A model generated the notes under the pieces. The model had not been told where the DNA came from. It made no database searches and saw only the letters and a list, made by a program, of their open reading frames with translations. The translations under genes and the position numbers were made by a program. A stretch of DNA of 64,000 bases from Zelonia costaricensis (Eukaryota > Euglenozoa > Kinetoplastea > Trypanosomatida > Trypanosomatidae): contig JASAOO010003533.1 in NCBI GenBank assembly GCA_030849075.1, forward strand, positions 34,459-98,458, in the 5' to 3' direction. Below are positions 1 to 10,274 of this stretch, one piece after another; the stretch's first letter is position 1, and every line of letters starts with the position of its first letter.

Positions 1-903
1 TCCCTCTGCCCCCCTTTATTTCCCTCACCCAACCATCGCTTTGCACGGGCGCGCGTGACTGCTCGTTTCATGTTCACTTCTTTACTTGCTCACCCTTCTT
101 TGACCGTTGTTCACCGTTTTTTTTTTCCGTTTCTCATCGCGCATACCATCCTTCCGTCATCGTGGTGTTCGGTTTGGGCTTGCCTCGTGATTTCTCGCTC
201 TCGCCCTGTCTCTCTCCTCCCCTCTGCCAAAAAAAAAAAAAAAACTTCACCCGTTTCTTGTTTGTATGCGTCGCTGACTTTGTCTTTGCGACGCGCTGGT
301 TTGACCTCTCCCCCATTGCATGTGTTCGTCTGTCTGTCTGTCTCTGTGTGCGTGTGCCTTTCTCCTTGGCGGGATAGCGTTTTGGTGGGCATGTTACTTC
401 GTGAGTGCCGAGACACAAAGGCGCGTGCTGATGTGCACGCACGCTTGCGAGTTTCTTCCTAATTGAAGCGGAGCATCTCCGCTCTGCTTTGGTCTCAACG
501 GCCTTGTCCCTATCTCATTCCGTCAAAAAAAAAAAAACGGTTTGTTCGCTGTTCCACAGTGTAGCTTCACGACAATCACCTCAACAAAAAAACAAGAGCC
601 TTGACTGGCACTGCAAGGACGCACAGTCGACGGTGTCTTCTCCTGAGCCCCCCGCCTTTGACTGGCGCCTCTTTTGCTTGCGCCACGCTGTGCTTCGACA
701 GGCGGCACATGCCGCGCAGGGCAGAGCACCAAACAACGCGCACTGTGCCCTCCGCTTCCTGCTGCACTCATGCTGCCTTCCACCCGTTCTCTCCGCTCCC
801 TCCTTGCTCTCCTTTCCACCTCACGCACCATGGTGGACGCGTGCGTGCCATCCTTCTCCTTTGGAGGCGATGTCAGTGTCCGCTGTGTGGGCCTGGCGCA
901 AGC
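1..903. other. Gene-free 5' stretch
   Basis: I see no convincing gene here. The stretch holds T-rich and C/T-rich tracts, two poly-A runs near 229-244 and 525-537, and short CTGT/GTGT runs near 330-355. The open frames present have mixed low-complexity composition (runs of F, S, C, K) unlike the genes downstream. It probably contains the end of an upstream transcript and the 5' flank of the gene at 904. Confidence 0.6.
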
Positions 904-2622
904 ATGCAGGGCCCCACCCGCGCCAACGCCTTCTCCGACGCCAAGACGCAGGCGGCGGTGCTCGAGCAATGGAAGCTGAAAAGTGCGCAGCGGAAAGAGA
1001 CGGCAAGCTCACTGCGGCAGAAAGTGAAGCAGCTGAAGTGCGATGCCGAAAATGGGCGCCGTATTGCGCAGTGGTTGCAGGAGCGCGACGCCCTTAACCG
1101 CGAGCAAGACGCGTGCGAGGCGGCCCTGGATGCGCTCGAGGGCAGCCTGGACCGCGGCACGGCTAGCGCCTCAGACGCACACCTGCCGCAGCCCTCGCTG
1201 CAGCTGGCGGCTCTGAAAGTGGTCCTCAGAGAGCAACTCGCGACCGTTGGCGCACTGCAAGACAAAACGCCCGCTGCCCCGCTGATGGCGACGCGGGTCG
1301 GCAGCACGGAGGCCGTCCACCGCGTGGCGGAGCTGCGGGAGTGGGTGGCCGCCGAACTGGCCAAGTGCGACGCGGACGCGGACGCCCTCACCGCGTCGGC
1401 ACCGATGCCCGCACCCGTGCACGACGCCCTCGCAGAGTGCCGCGTGGCTGCCGCGCAGGTCCAGCAGGCGCTGGACGAACTGTGCAGCACCTTCCAGCCG
1501 CCGCAACAGCTGCGCGACACTTTCGCGGTGGCCGTGAAGGCCGCCACGGAGGAGGCGGCGACGCGCATCGCCGCGGCCAGCGGTGGCGGGGCGCCTCCAA
1601 CGACGGCCCCAGAAGTGCTGCGCACGGTTGGGCTCATTCTGCGCATGGGCCAGCAAGCGCGCCAGTTTGATCTGTCGGCGTCCACGACGTCGGCGCTTGT
1701 GGAGCGCGTGTCGGCCGTTTACCCGGAGCTTGGCAGCGCCGATGCACGCACAGCCGTGGCAGAGGCTGTGGCGCAGCGCACGGTACGCACACTGACCCAG
1801 GCGCTCCTCGCTGACCTGCAGCGCACCCACGCGGCGCTGCTGTCCTCGTGCGAGTCGGCGTTCCTGGTGGCACAGCAGGCAGAGGCGGAGCGGCAGGAGC
1901 GGGCGGACAAGGCACGGCAGCGGGCGGCCGCGCAGCTGGAGCGCCACGCCCGCCTCGCCGAAGAGCGGGCCGCCCACGCGGTCGTGCTGCAGCGGCGGCA
2001 AAGCGAGGTGGAGCGGACCCAGGCGGTGGCGGCGGCGAAGGCACAGGCGCTGCAGGCACGGCGGGCCGAAGAGTTCCGGCACCGGCTGGGCCTCTTCGAG
2101 GCCTACACGGCGCAGCAGGCGGTGCTACGGCAGAAGGAGCGGGAGCTGGCGGAGCTGCAGGTGCGGGCGGAGGAGGAGGCGCGGGCGGAGCGCCTGCGCC
2201 GCAACGGAGAGCGCGTCGAGCACAGGCGGCAACGCGACGAGCAACGTCTGCGTGAGCAGCAGCAGCGCGAGCGCGAAGTCGCCGCGCTTCAGGCGAAGAA
2301 GGCCGAGGCTCTGGAGCGCTTCTTTGCCGCAGTCGACAAGCAGGTTGGCGTGGAGGCCGATCCACAGCGTGTGCTCAAGGCCACCTCCTCCAGCGCGCAG
2401 ACCGAGCACTACGTACCCCTCGCGCAGACTACACGACCCTCCCTGGCGGGCTTCACGGACGAGCAGATTATGAAGGACCCCCGGGTGCGGCTTTACCACG
2501 CCTTGCTCGAGGCGGGCCTGCACACGACTCCGTACGGCCGCGAGGTGGCCACGCGCGGCTACCGCGTCTCGCCTGCCCAGCAGAGCAGCGAGGGCAACCC
2601 CCTGCGCGGCGAATACACGTGA
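904..2622 (+). CDS. Coiled-coil protein with CCDC148-like C-terminus
   Basis: This gene encodes 572 residues. The frame is open from 601, but I start at the ATG at 904 because upstream codons read as low-complexity flank and the region before it is C/T-rich. Residues 10-85 and roughly 320-490 are strongly helical and rich in E, R, Q and A, so they are probably coiled coils. The last 58 residues form a distinct conserved-looking segment (GFTDEQIMKDPRVR, then ALLEAGLHTTPYGREV). From memory this resembles the C-terminus of CCDC148, a coiled-coil protein of ciliated eukaryotes. Function is unknown; a flagellar structural role is an inference. The family call is tentative, but the coding call is strong from length and codon bias. 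Confidence 0.75.
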   Translation: MQGPTRANAFSDAKTQAAVLEQWKLKSAQRKETASSLRQKVKQLKCDAENGRRIAQWLQERDALNREQDACEAALDALEGSLDRGTASASDAHLPQPSLQLAALKVVLREQLATVGALQDKTPAAPLMATRVGSTEAVHRVAELREWVAAELAKCDADADALTASAPMPAPVHDALAECRVAAAQVQQALDELCSTFQPPQQLRDTFAVAVKAATEEAATRIAAASGGGAPPTTAPEVLRTVGLILRMGQQARQFDLSASTTSALVERVSAVYPELGSADARTAVAEAVAQRTVRTLTQALLADLQRTHAALLSSCESAFLVAQQAEAERQERADKARQRAAAQLERHARLAEERAAHAVVLQRRQSEVERTQAVAAAKAQALQARRAEEFRHRLGLFEAYTAQQAVLRQKERELAELQVRAEEEARAERLRRNGERVEHRRQRDEQRLREQQQREREVAALQAKKAEALERFFAAVDKQVGVEADPQRVLKATSSSAQTEHYVPLAQTTRPSLAGFTDEQIMKDPRVRLYHALLEAGLHTTPYGREVATRGYRVSPAQQSSEGNPLRGEYT

Positions 2623-3372
2623 CGCAGGGCACCGCCTGCTGACCACGACTCAACAAACGCTGCTCTTTTCCTTTCATGCACCGCGGGCACATACTCTCCG
2701 CAGAGCGGATGAAGACGAGGCAACTACACGGTGTGCTCGCACGTGGCAGCGCGCGCGAGACGCGCACACCGGCATCGCTGCCACGCACCGCAACAGCACT
2801 GTCCACGCCTCCGTTGCGGGGAGCTGGTGCCGATGCGTTGGCTGTGCGAGGCCTCAAGCCTCGCGTCGTACTGCCCCCTCTCTGCGACTCCGACCACCTT
2901 CCTCTCTGCCCCCCGTGGCTCCTTTCCCTTGCGCCGCCTCCCCGTGCAGAGGTACTTGGCGAGCCCCGCTGCCGCGCAGCGCCTCCCCCCCTCCCCCTCC
3001 CCCTCCCCACTCCTCACACACACACACACAGTATCTCCTCCGCCCCAGTGCAACGGTATTTGGCAGGTTCACGCGCCAACGCTCACACACCGCTTTCTTC
3101 GGCTCCCCGGCTCACGCTTCACGCCTCCCCCCCCCCTCCACCGATGCGCCGCTAGCGCACGCTTCTGTTGACCACGATTCGCGCTTGCGGTGACCCTCCG
3201 TGACTGCACGATTTCCCCTTTCGACATTTGTTTTTTCTTCCCTCCACCGCACACCATCATCACCCCCCTCCTCTCCCTCGCCCTCCACCGCACACCCACA
3301 CACGGCACACACACACACACACACGCGAACGCACTTAATCACCATTGACCCGCTGAAGGGAGACGCAGATGA
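2623..3372. other. Intergenic, 750 bp
   Basis: No gene is seen. It holds a CA run near 3015-3030, C-rich tracts near 2985-3010 and 3125-3140, a polypyrimidine tract from about 3227, and a second CA run near 3301-3324 just before the exportin gene. Confidence 0.7.
3227..3358 (+). promoter_or_regulatory. Predicted spliced-leader acceptor for the XPO7-like gene
   Basis: A polypyrimidine tract (3227-3290) is followed by a CA run and the first AG at 3357-3358. No AG occurs between 3156 and 3356, which is an unusually long AG-free zone. Further AGs at 3361-3362 and 3367-3368 could also be used. The 5' UTR would be 14 nt or shorter. Confidence 0.5.
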
Positions 3373-3389
3373 ATGACAGAGTTCAATAG
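3369..3389 (+). other. Short upstream ORF overlapping the XPO7 start
   Basis: An ATG at 3369 lies four bases before the main ATG and opens a six-codon frame (MNDRVQ) that stops with TAG at 3387-3389. It overlaps the first codons of the exportin gene in another frame. Every plausible acceptor before it leaves this ATG as the first one on the mRNA. Confidence 0.55.
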
Positions 3390-6300
3390 AATAGAAGACG
3401 TAGATGCCTTCTGCCAGCGGCTGTACTCGGGCGACAAGGCGGCCACCCTGAAGGTGACCGCCGACGGGTGGCGCCGCATCACGGATGAGATTGGGCTGCA
3501 GCTGCTCATGGCGGTGCTGCAGGAGTCGACGAGCGCCTACTCCATCATGTTCGTCTCCCGCGCCGCCGCGGAGTGCCTGGAGAGCCTCTTCCACAGCGCC
3601 GAGCAGCTGACGCAGTTCACGGTGCAGGTGTACGAGCTGCTGTGCGTGCGAGATGCGGGGCTCAATGCCGCGGCGAAGCTCGCGCTGCGCCAGCTCGTCT
3701 GCGTTGCCGTGCAGCGCGGCTATCAGTACTCCGCCGCGCTGGCCCAGATGCCCTCCACCGTGTGCGCGTCCTGCTCCTCCTCCATCCAGGCCGGCGAGTA
3801 CGGCGACGGCGTCCGGGTCGGGTGCGAGGTGCTCGCCGACCTCGTCGTCACGCTCAGCGAGCGGCGCATGGCCAACTTCGCGAGCGACGTCAGCGTGGCC
3901 AAGTCGTTTCGCGACGAGCACCTCCTGCACGTTTTCCGACTGGCCGTCCGCGTCGTGCGCGAGGTGCCGGTGAGCAGCCGCACTGTCGTGGCTGCCGGGC
4001 TGCGGCTTGCCCAGCACGTGCTCGACTTCGACTTCGCGTGCGACGCCCTCCAGGCCGACGCGGAGGACAACCCGGTGACGCGCACGTACCCCGACTCCTG
4101 GGCTGTCGACCTCGTCGACGTGCAGCTGCTGGACCGCCTCTGGTGCGTCTACCGCACCGCCGACCTCGAGCCCGACGTGGCGCTTGTCGTGCTCGAGGTA
4201 ACGATGTCGCTGCTCAGCTTGCGCAAGTCGTACTTCGCGGATGCGGCGGTGCGGCCGCGGTGGTACGCATGTGTGCTGCTGCAGACGCACGTCGTCATGG
4301 AGCGACTCTTGCACCTCGAAGAGGAGGAGACGCTTGCCGCCTTTGCGCGGCTGCTGAACCGCATCAAGCCCAACTGCGACCTCAGCGAGCTCATGCAGCT
4401 CCCCGAATGCACCTCGTGGCTGCGCTCCCTCTGCGGCTTCACGCGGCACTGCCTCGCCAACTGGAGGCACGCTGCCACGGCGCTGCTTTCGCTGCTGAGC
4501 GTGTGGGGGCGGCTGATCGAGGCCCGGTCGTACGCGACACAGGACACGGCGCCGCTGCTGCACGGCGGCCTGCAAGTGGCGGGCGACTACCTGGCCTGCG
4601 TACGCAGCCGAGTGCAATCCTTCACGCTGGAGCTGACCAAGCCCGCGGGCGGCCAGCCGGCGGCGTACATGCTGGACGACGACGAGGAGGGCGTGCGGCT
4701 GGAGATGGAGTTTCTGCTCAAGGTGGTGGCGGGCTGCGGCGAGGACGGCTGGAGGATGCTCGAGGGCTTTGCGGAGCAGGTGAGCCAGGCCGTGCTGACG
4801 CACGTGCGGCCAGGGGCGGTGGCGGCGTCGGCTGCCCACGTGGTGCTCGTGGAGGAGGCGGCGTGGTCGATGCACCTGCTCAGCGCCGTGCTGCACTCCG
4901 ACGGCGCCGTCGACGGCGGCGCGGTGCGCGTGCTGGCGATGCTGCTGCACACCCTCGTGCAGCTCCAGCGCTTCTCCAACGACGCGGCCTTCCTTGACAG
5001 CCTCCCGGCGGCGGTGCGCGGCCACCTGGCGACCGCGACGGCTCGCGTGCTGGCCGCCATCCTCTCCAAGACGGTGTCGGTGTACGTCGTGTCCAACCGC
5101 AAGACGTCCGCCTTCGTGGAGCAGCTCAGCACGCAGCTGCGGCAGTGCGGGGAGATGGAGGCGGGCGGCACCTTTGGCGGCTACTTCCTCAACATCGCCG
5201 TGCACGCGCTGTGGACGGTGCTGGGCGCCGCAAACGTGCCCGACGAGGCCCGCGTCGAGGCACTGCAGCTGCTGGACGAGTGGACGTCCACGTCGAGTGT
5301 GCTGCGGCTTCTGAAGGAGACGCGGTCGTACACCTACCTCATGAACCTGCACGACGAGTCGATCCCGCCCCCGCTGCAGCACCCCGCCGCCCTCAAAGCG
5401 CGCTACCTCTTCATCCGCTGCGTGGCCCAGGTGCGCTTCCTCGACGCGGCGGCGCTGACCGACTCCGTCGTGGACGCGCTGATGGCGCCAGTGCTGGCGC
5501 GGCTCACGACCGCCGCCTCGGGTGATGCGTCCGGTGGCAGCGGCATCGATGGCGAGGCGGCGCTGCGCCAGACGCGCGTCCTGTGCGACCTGCGCGGCAT
5601 TGTGAGCTGTGCGGAGCGCCGGCCGTACCGCGTTGTCATGGACATGATCGAGCCGTACCTCTACCCCCTCGCCGACGTGGTGCTGCAGGAGCGCAGCACC
5701 GGTGCGACGACGGTGACGCAGCTGCTGGAGCTCGTGAACGAGTTGGCGCTCAACAAGAACCAGCGCATCGTATTTGGGGCCCAGAGCGCCAAGCCGGTGC
5801 TCATCTTCCGCTACGTGAGTCAAGTCGTCGTGCGGGCTGCCGGTCTGGCCCGCACCGTGCTCGACAGCACCGGCAGCAGTGGTGCGGCGGCGGCGGCGGC
5901 GCAGGGTGCGAGTCCACCTCAAGTGCTGGTCGAGTGGGCGTGGAAGGTGGTGCGGCTCTCGCTCACGGCGGCGCACCACATTCTGCAGGGCGGCTGGTGC
6001 AACCTCGGCGTGCTGCAGCTCTACGACGACCCTGGACTGGCCGGTCTGCTGGCTGCCGTGTGGGGACTGCTGAGTCGAGTGCCGCTGCAGGAGTGCTTGG
6101 TGCGGCCGAAGGTGTGCGCGGCGGCGCTGAAGGCCGTCAACGTGCTCGCCGCCCGCTTCTTCCACGGCTTCTGGGCCGCGCAGGCCTCGGCTGAGGTGCG
6201 CGCCGTCCTCGTCTTTGTGGAGTCGCTCGCCTTCCCGGCCAGCGTGAGCGCCGTGGAGGCGGCGCAGCAGAGCGACGCGCTGCAGACGCTGGACCGGTTT

Positions 6301-6684
6301 GTGCACTGCTGCTGGGTGCGCACCGCGTACCCGGTGGAGGAGGCGCAGCAGGCGGCCGTGGTGAAGGCGGTGCTGCTGCGAGCCGACGCGATGCTCTTCC
6401 ACCGCCTCGTCACCTGTGCGCTGGAGCGCTCCGTTGCGGCGGACAACCACGGCATGCGCAAGCTGCTGCTCCCCCTCTTCTACGTTGAGGGCGTGGCCAT
6501 GACAGAGGTGGCGCAGTACTTCAGCGGGCGTGCCACATCCGCCGCGGCTGCACACGCACTGCAGGCGCAGTTCGGTGACATCCTCGGCCGCGTGACGGCG
6601 GGTGGCGACATCACGAGCAAGACGGTGGACGAGGTGCAGAACGCCATGCACACGCTCATGAACACGCTGAAGGAGGCGCTGTAG
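3373..6684 (+). CDS. XPO7: Exportin-7 (RanBP16)-like nuclear transport receptor
   Basis: The 1103-residue protein has the length expected of an importin-beta-family exportin. Several blocks match what I know of animal XPO7 in order. They are an N-terminal FCQRLYSGD region, a VAKSFRDEHLLHVFRLAV block, QHVLDFDF, PDSWAVDLVD, LRKSYFADAA, and FARLLNRIKPNCDLSELM followed by a LLSLLSVWGRL helix. XPO7 shuttles cargo between nucleus and cytoplasm with Ran-GTP; the family is built of HEAT repeats, which fits the helical sequence here. The start at 3373 is the only ATG that keeps the N-terminal helix intact, but an out-of-frame ATG at 3369 overlaps it. The first codons are less GC-rich than the rest. 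Confidence 0.9.
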   Translation: MTEFNRIEDVDAFCQRLYSGDKAATLKVTADGWRRITDEIGLQLLMAVLQESTSAYSIMFVSRAAAECLESLFHSAEQLTQFTVQVYELLCVRDAGLNAAAKLALRQLVCVAVQRGYQYSAALAQMPSTVCASCSSSIQAGEYGDGVRVGCEVLADLVVTLSERRMANFASDVSVAKSFRDEHLLHVFRLAVRVVREVPVSSRTVVAAGLRLAQHVLDFDFACDALQADAEDNPVTRTYPDSWAVDLVDVQLLDRLWCVYRTADLEPDVALVVLEVTMSLLSLRKSYFADAAVRPRWYACVLLQTHVVMERLLHLEEEETLAAFARLLNRIKPNCDLSELMQLPECTSWLRSLCGFTRHCLANWRHAATALLSLLSVWGRLIEARSYATQDTAPLLHGGLQVAGDYLACVRSRVQSFTLELTKPAGGQPAAYMLDDDEEGVRLEMEFLLKVVAGCGEDGWRMLEGFAEQVSQAVLTHVRPGAVAASAAHVVLVEEAAWSMHLLSAVLHSDGAVDGGAVRVLAMLLHTLVQLQRFSNDAAFLDSLPAAVRGHLATATARVLAAILSKTVSVYVVSNRKTSAFVEQLSTQLRQCGEMEAGGTFGGYFLNIAVHALWTVLGAANVPDEARVEALQLLDEWTSTSSVLRLLKETRSYTYLMNLHDESIPPPLQHPAALKARYLFIRCVAQVRFLDAAALTDSVVDALMAPVLARLTTAASGDASGGSGIDGEAALRQTRVLCDLRGIVSCAERRPYRVVMDMIEPYLYPLADVVLQERSTGATTVTQLLELVNELALNKNQRIVFGAQSAKPVLIFRYVSQVVVRAAGLARTVLDSTGSSGAAAAAAQGASPPQVLVEWAWKVVRLSLTAAHHILQGGWCNLGVLQLYDDPGLAGLLAAVWGLLSRVPLQECLVRPKVCAAALKAVNVLAARFFHGFWAAQASAEVRAVLVFVESLAFPASVSAVEAAQQSDALQTLDRFVHCCWVRTAYPVEEAQQAAVVKAVLLRADAMLFHRLVTCALERSVAADNHGMRKLLLPLFYVEGVAMTEVAQYFSGRATSAAAAHALQAQFGDILGRVTAGGDITSKTVDEVQNAMHTLMNTLKEAL

Positions 6685-7667
6685 GCAAGCGCGCGGGCTG
6701 GCAGCTGCGGTGCACCCTCGTCTCCTCTCGTTTCATTCTTCAGCCCGTGTCGGCTTGATCACAGAGGGTCTTCTCCGCGTCATCTTTGCGTGTGTGCACG
6801 TGCGTGCGTCTGTGTGGCACCGAAGCGTGGGGTGGCAGCGCCGTCGCGGGCTGCGAAACTCCCTCCGGTGCATTTCTCTGAGTTGACGTGCGCTCGCGAC
6901 TGTGCGGGTGGTGAAGCCGGCAGACAGGGTCGCACCCACGCAGCGTACGGGGTGGACACGAAAGGCACCGCCTCCCCCGCCTCACAAGCGCACGAGGACA
7001 CACCGCGTCCTTCCTCGACGTGCGCTGTCTAAGCTCTCCCTCGTTCCCTCGTTCCCCCCCCGTCCCCGCCCTTGTGCGGCGCAAACGTAGCGCTTCGTCT
7101 AAAGGACCGAACAAGCGACGCCGCGTGTGTGTGGGCGGCACCGGTCGGTGGGCCGCCCTCGTCCGTCTTTCTCTCTGCCTTTCTCCATGTCTCCGTGGAG
7201 GCGACCTCCTGCCGTCCCCGCAGCTCTGGCTAAAGCGCAGGAGGAGGCGCGGAGGCTGCCAGTGGGGCGTGCTGCGTTCTCTGTGATTCCTGACTTGCTG
7301 TTGCTGGTGGTGCGGCGTTGGGGACTGCCCGTCGTGTCGCAGCTGGTTGTCTTCCCCCGCCCCCACAGCCTCGATCGCCAAGGAAACTCCATGTGTTGCT
7401 CGCCGTGCCTTCCCCCTCCCCTCTCTCCCTCCCTCACACACACACGCACAGACCCGTCTCCACTTCGTCTTTGGAGTGGACGGTCACCACTGCAACCGCC
7501 ACGAGCGCCACCACCGTCTCCACTACACCGCGTGGCGCGGCAGCTGAAAAGGTACGAAACTTCTGTGTGGAGCATCTCGTAGACGAACACACACACACAC
7601 ACACACACATACCGCTGAGCACGTCGATCGCTGTCCAGGTACGAGGAGCGGCCAACGCACGCTACTA
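6685..7667. other. Intergenic, 983 bp
   Basis: No gene is seen. A GT-rich run lies near 6788-6815 soon after the stop codon. CA runs near 7434-7450 and 7587-7609 precede the zinc-finger gene. Confidence 0.7.
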
Positions 7668-8258
7668 ATGCGGTTGAGTGGCTCGGCACAGCGCGGCGCG
7701 GTGCTGCTGCAGCGCTGCTGGGCGCCTGTAGCAGGCACACGTACACGCACCGTCGCGGCAGCTTCGGCACTGATGCCTCCCGTGTCGGTGCCGCAGGCGA
7801 TGGCGAGCGGCGCGGTCCATGTGCCGGCCCGCACCTTCTGCACGTCAACGACCGTCTCGCTGGGCCGGCGCTTCTCAGGCGGTTCGCGCAAGAAGCGGGC
7901 GCGCGAGCCGGCGAAGGGGGACTGGCTGTGTCAGTGCGGCGAGGTCAACTACCAGTCCAAGCGAGAGTGCTTCAAGTGCGGCGCCCCGGCCCCACCGCTG
8001 CCACCCGGGGTGCGGCGCCCCTCCTTCCCCGGCGAGGACCCGATGGACTGGGCCTGCCCGTGCGGGCAGATGAACTTTCGCGCGTCTGTGCTGTGTCACA
8101 AGTGCCAGCAGCCGAAGCCAGACCCGCCGCCGCTGCCCGGGAAGGAGGTGACGATGTGGACGTGCCCCAAGTGTAAAGCCATAAACCGCAGCAGCCGCAA
8201 GTTCTGCTACAAGTGCTCCGTGCCGTCTCCCCTCACCGACTTCAAGCCCGCGCTCTAG
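7668..8258 (+). CDS. Triple RanBP2-type zinc-finger protein, possibly mitochondrial
   Basis: The protein has 196 residues. The first 75 are rich in R, A, S and T with almost no acidic residues, which fits a mitochondrial targeting peptide. Three four-cysteine fingers follow: C88/C90/C101/C104, C130/C132/C143/C146 and C166/C169/C180/C183. Each has a tryptophan two residues before the first cysteine and an asparagine four residues after the second, the RanBP2-type pattern used to bind single-stranded RNA or protein. Fingers 1 and 2 have only one residue between the first two cysteines instead of the usual two or more. Several kinetoplastid mitochondrial RNA-processing proteins carry such fingers, so an RNA-binding role in the mitochondrion is plausible but inferred. 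Confidence 0.85.
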   Translation: MRLSGSAQRGAVLLQRCWAPVAGTRTRTVAAASALMPPVSVPQAMASGAVHVPARTFCTSTTVSLGRRFSGGSRKKRAREPAKGDWLCQCGEVNYQSKRECFKCGAPAPPLPPGVRRPSFPGEDPMDWACPCGQMNFRASVLCHKCQQPKPDPPPLPGKEVTMWTCPKCKAINRSSRKFCYKCSVPSPLTDFKPAL

Positions 8259-9074
8259 CCCGACGGTGTTGACGGCGGCGGGTGGGCTGGAAAGAGGGGG
8301 CGGCACCCGTGCGCGCTGCGCCGATGCGCGCAGCACCGCCTGCGCACCTCATCTCTCGCCGCGTTGTTGCGGTGCACCGTCTCCGGGCCCCGCCAACCGC
8401 CGCATCAGCCTCCCCGCTGAGTGTTGTGGGAGGGGGGTGGCGGGGGCAGTCACAGTAAGTCAACACAGAAATCTAAAAAAAAAAAGCAAAGGCGGGGATG
8501 AGCAGACGCCCCCCCCCAAAGTGGGGCTGAGGGAGATGAGGAGGAAGCCGCCTACGCCGACCGGGCAGGTGTTCACGACGGTGATGGCGCATCACGCCCG
8601 CCTCTGCACCTCTCGCAGCGCAGCCCCCACCCGGCCGGGGTGCGGTCTGCTCGTCTCCGCGTCTTGTCCCGTCCGAAAGTAGTTGCCCTGCTAAGTGCTA
8701 CGTTTTTGGGTGCCTGCGCACCGAAGATGTGGCACCGCAAGCTGGGTGAGTACACACACCGACGCAAGAGAGGCCGCGTGCATTAGGAGTGCGTTGGCGC
8801 GTTGCCTGCGTGTGCGCGTGTGCGTGCACTTCCTCTTTCACGTATCCCCTCGTCCCACCTCGCCCTCCCGTATGCCTCCCTCTTCCTTTTCCATTTGCCA
8901 CTCTCCCACCTCGCACACACGGCGCAGCTCTACGGTGGCACGACTGCTGCGCTCCGTTGCTCTTCTCTCCACCCAACTCTCACCTCGGCAGACCTGAGAA
9001 GTGTGTGCACTGCGCCCCTGCACCCCCGCCCTTCCTCCACCCCCATCTCCCCGTCCACCTCCGCGTCTGCCATC
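8259..9074. other. Intergenic, 816 bp
   Basis: No gene is seen. There is a short poly-A run near 8474-8484, a C/A-rich patch near 8509-8520, and C/T-rich sequence leading to the RIB43A start. Open frames here look like low-complexity noise. Confidence 0.7.
8952..8991 (+). promoter_or_regulatory. Predicted spliced-leader acceptor for RIB43A
   Basis: A pyrimidine-rich tract from 8952 ends at the AG at 8990-8991. This would give a 5' UTR of about 83 nt before the ATG at 9075. Confidence 0.45.
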
Positions 9075-10274
9075 ATGGACTCGGCGGCGCAGACACAGGA
9101 CCGCTTTAGCGCCACCAACCGGAGCGGTGGGGCGGCAGCGGCGAGCAGCGTGACGACGGCGCCACCGATGGCCTCGGACCCGTCCAATACCAAGACTAAG
9201 AAGCAGCTGTTCATGTCGCAGCGGGCGGAGCGGCTGAAGGACCCGAAGGTGCGCAAGATGGGAATCGACCGCGAGGCCCTCGACGCGCAGGTGCGCGAGA
9301 AGGAGTCGCTGCGCCGGCTGGAGACGGAGCGGGACGACTTCTACGACCGCCAGGCGCTGCTCATGGACCGCCACGCGTGCGCGCTGCAGCAGGAGGTGAA
9401 CTCGATTCGCGCGGCCCGCGAGAAGGAGCTGCAGGACTACCGGCAGACCTTCCAGAAGAAGGAGCTGGGCCGCGAGTGGGACCTCAACGACCCGGAGGCG
9501 CGGCGCAAGGAGCTGCCGGCCCGCGTCGGCGACAGCGACCCGCGCAACGGGCCGTCGTCGCTGCAGAAGTTTGACGGCGAGGACCTTGACTTCGCGGCCC
9601 GCAAGGCGGCACAGCAGCGGCAGCAGCGCGACTGGGCGGCGCAGCAGGTGAACGAGAAGCTGGCGAAGAAGTGGATGGAGCAGGAGCGCGACCGCGCCTT
9701 CGATGACCGCAACGAGGAAGTGAACCACCGCCTGTACGAGGTGGAGCGCAAGGTGGCCGAGCAGCGCCGGCTGATGGAGAAGAACGGCGCCGACTTCAAC
9801 CGCGCCCTGGCCGAGCAGCAGCGCCGCGAGGCGGTGCGGGCGAAGGAGGAGGACACGCGGCTCGGGTTGGAGGAGATGGCGTACCAGATGGACAGCGACT
9901 TCCTGAACGAGCGGGAGACGGTCGTCGGCGAGCTCGGCGCCACGGTGAAGGCGGAGCGGTACAAGGGCATGTCGGCGAAGCAGAAGGAGCTGCTGCGCGC
10001 TGGCCAGGACGAGCAGCTGCGCGAGCTGCGCCGCCGCCGCCTGCTGGAGGTGGAGGAGAAGAAGCAGTGGTCGCAGCAGGAGCACATGCAGCTGCGCATG
10101 GCCAACGCCCTCGACCGCCAGCGGGAGCGCGAGCGGCGGGCGGAGCGGGAGCGGCTGGCCGAGACGCACAAGATGCAAGCCGCCGCCGCCAGCCAGCGCA
10201 AGGCGGAGCTCGACGAGCTCTACACAAATGCGGTGGACGAGGACTACTTCAAGCACTGGGACCGCTGCCTGTAG
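9075..10274 (+). CDS. RIB43A: RIB43A flagellar doublet-microtubule protein
   Basis: The protein has 399 residues from the ATG at 9075; the open frame continues upstream but reads as noncoding flank. Two hallmark blocks of the RIB43A family are visible: RKMGIDREALDAQVREK (60-76) and a block at 135-171 containing DPEARRKELPARVGD, DPRNGP and SSLQKFDGEDL. The rest is a long charged coiled coil. RIB43A proteins run inside the doublet microtubules of cilia and flagella as microtubule inner proteins. Length and block order fit the family well. A second inner protein, CFAP45, lies about 9 kb downstream. Confidence 0.93.
   Translation: MDSAAQTQDRFSATNRSGGAAAASSVTTAPPMASDPSNTKTKKQLFMSQRAERLKDPKVRKMGIDREALDAQVREKESLRRLETERDDFYDRQALLMDRHACALQQEVNSIRAAREKELQDYRQTFQKKELGREWDLNDPEARRKELPARVGDSDPRNGPSSLQKFDGEDLDFAARKAAQQRQQRDWAAQQVNEKLAKKWMEQERDRAFDDRNEEVNHRLYEVERKVAEQRRLMEKNGADFNRALAEQQRREAVRAKEEDTRLGLEEMAYQMDSDFLNERETVVGELGATVKAERYKGMSAKQKELLRAGQDEQLRELRRRRLLEVEEKKQWSQQEHMQLRMANALDRQRERERRAERERLAETHKMQAAAASQRKAELDELYTNAVDEDYFKHWDRCL

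Noticed and set aside
3112..6651. 1179-codon open frame on the minus strand opposite XPO7
   Set aside because: It mirrors the GC3-biased coding strand, is rich in H, R, L and V as such shadows are, and has no domain; XPO7 matches are on the plus strand.
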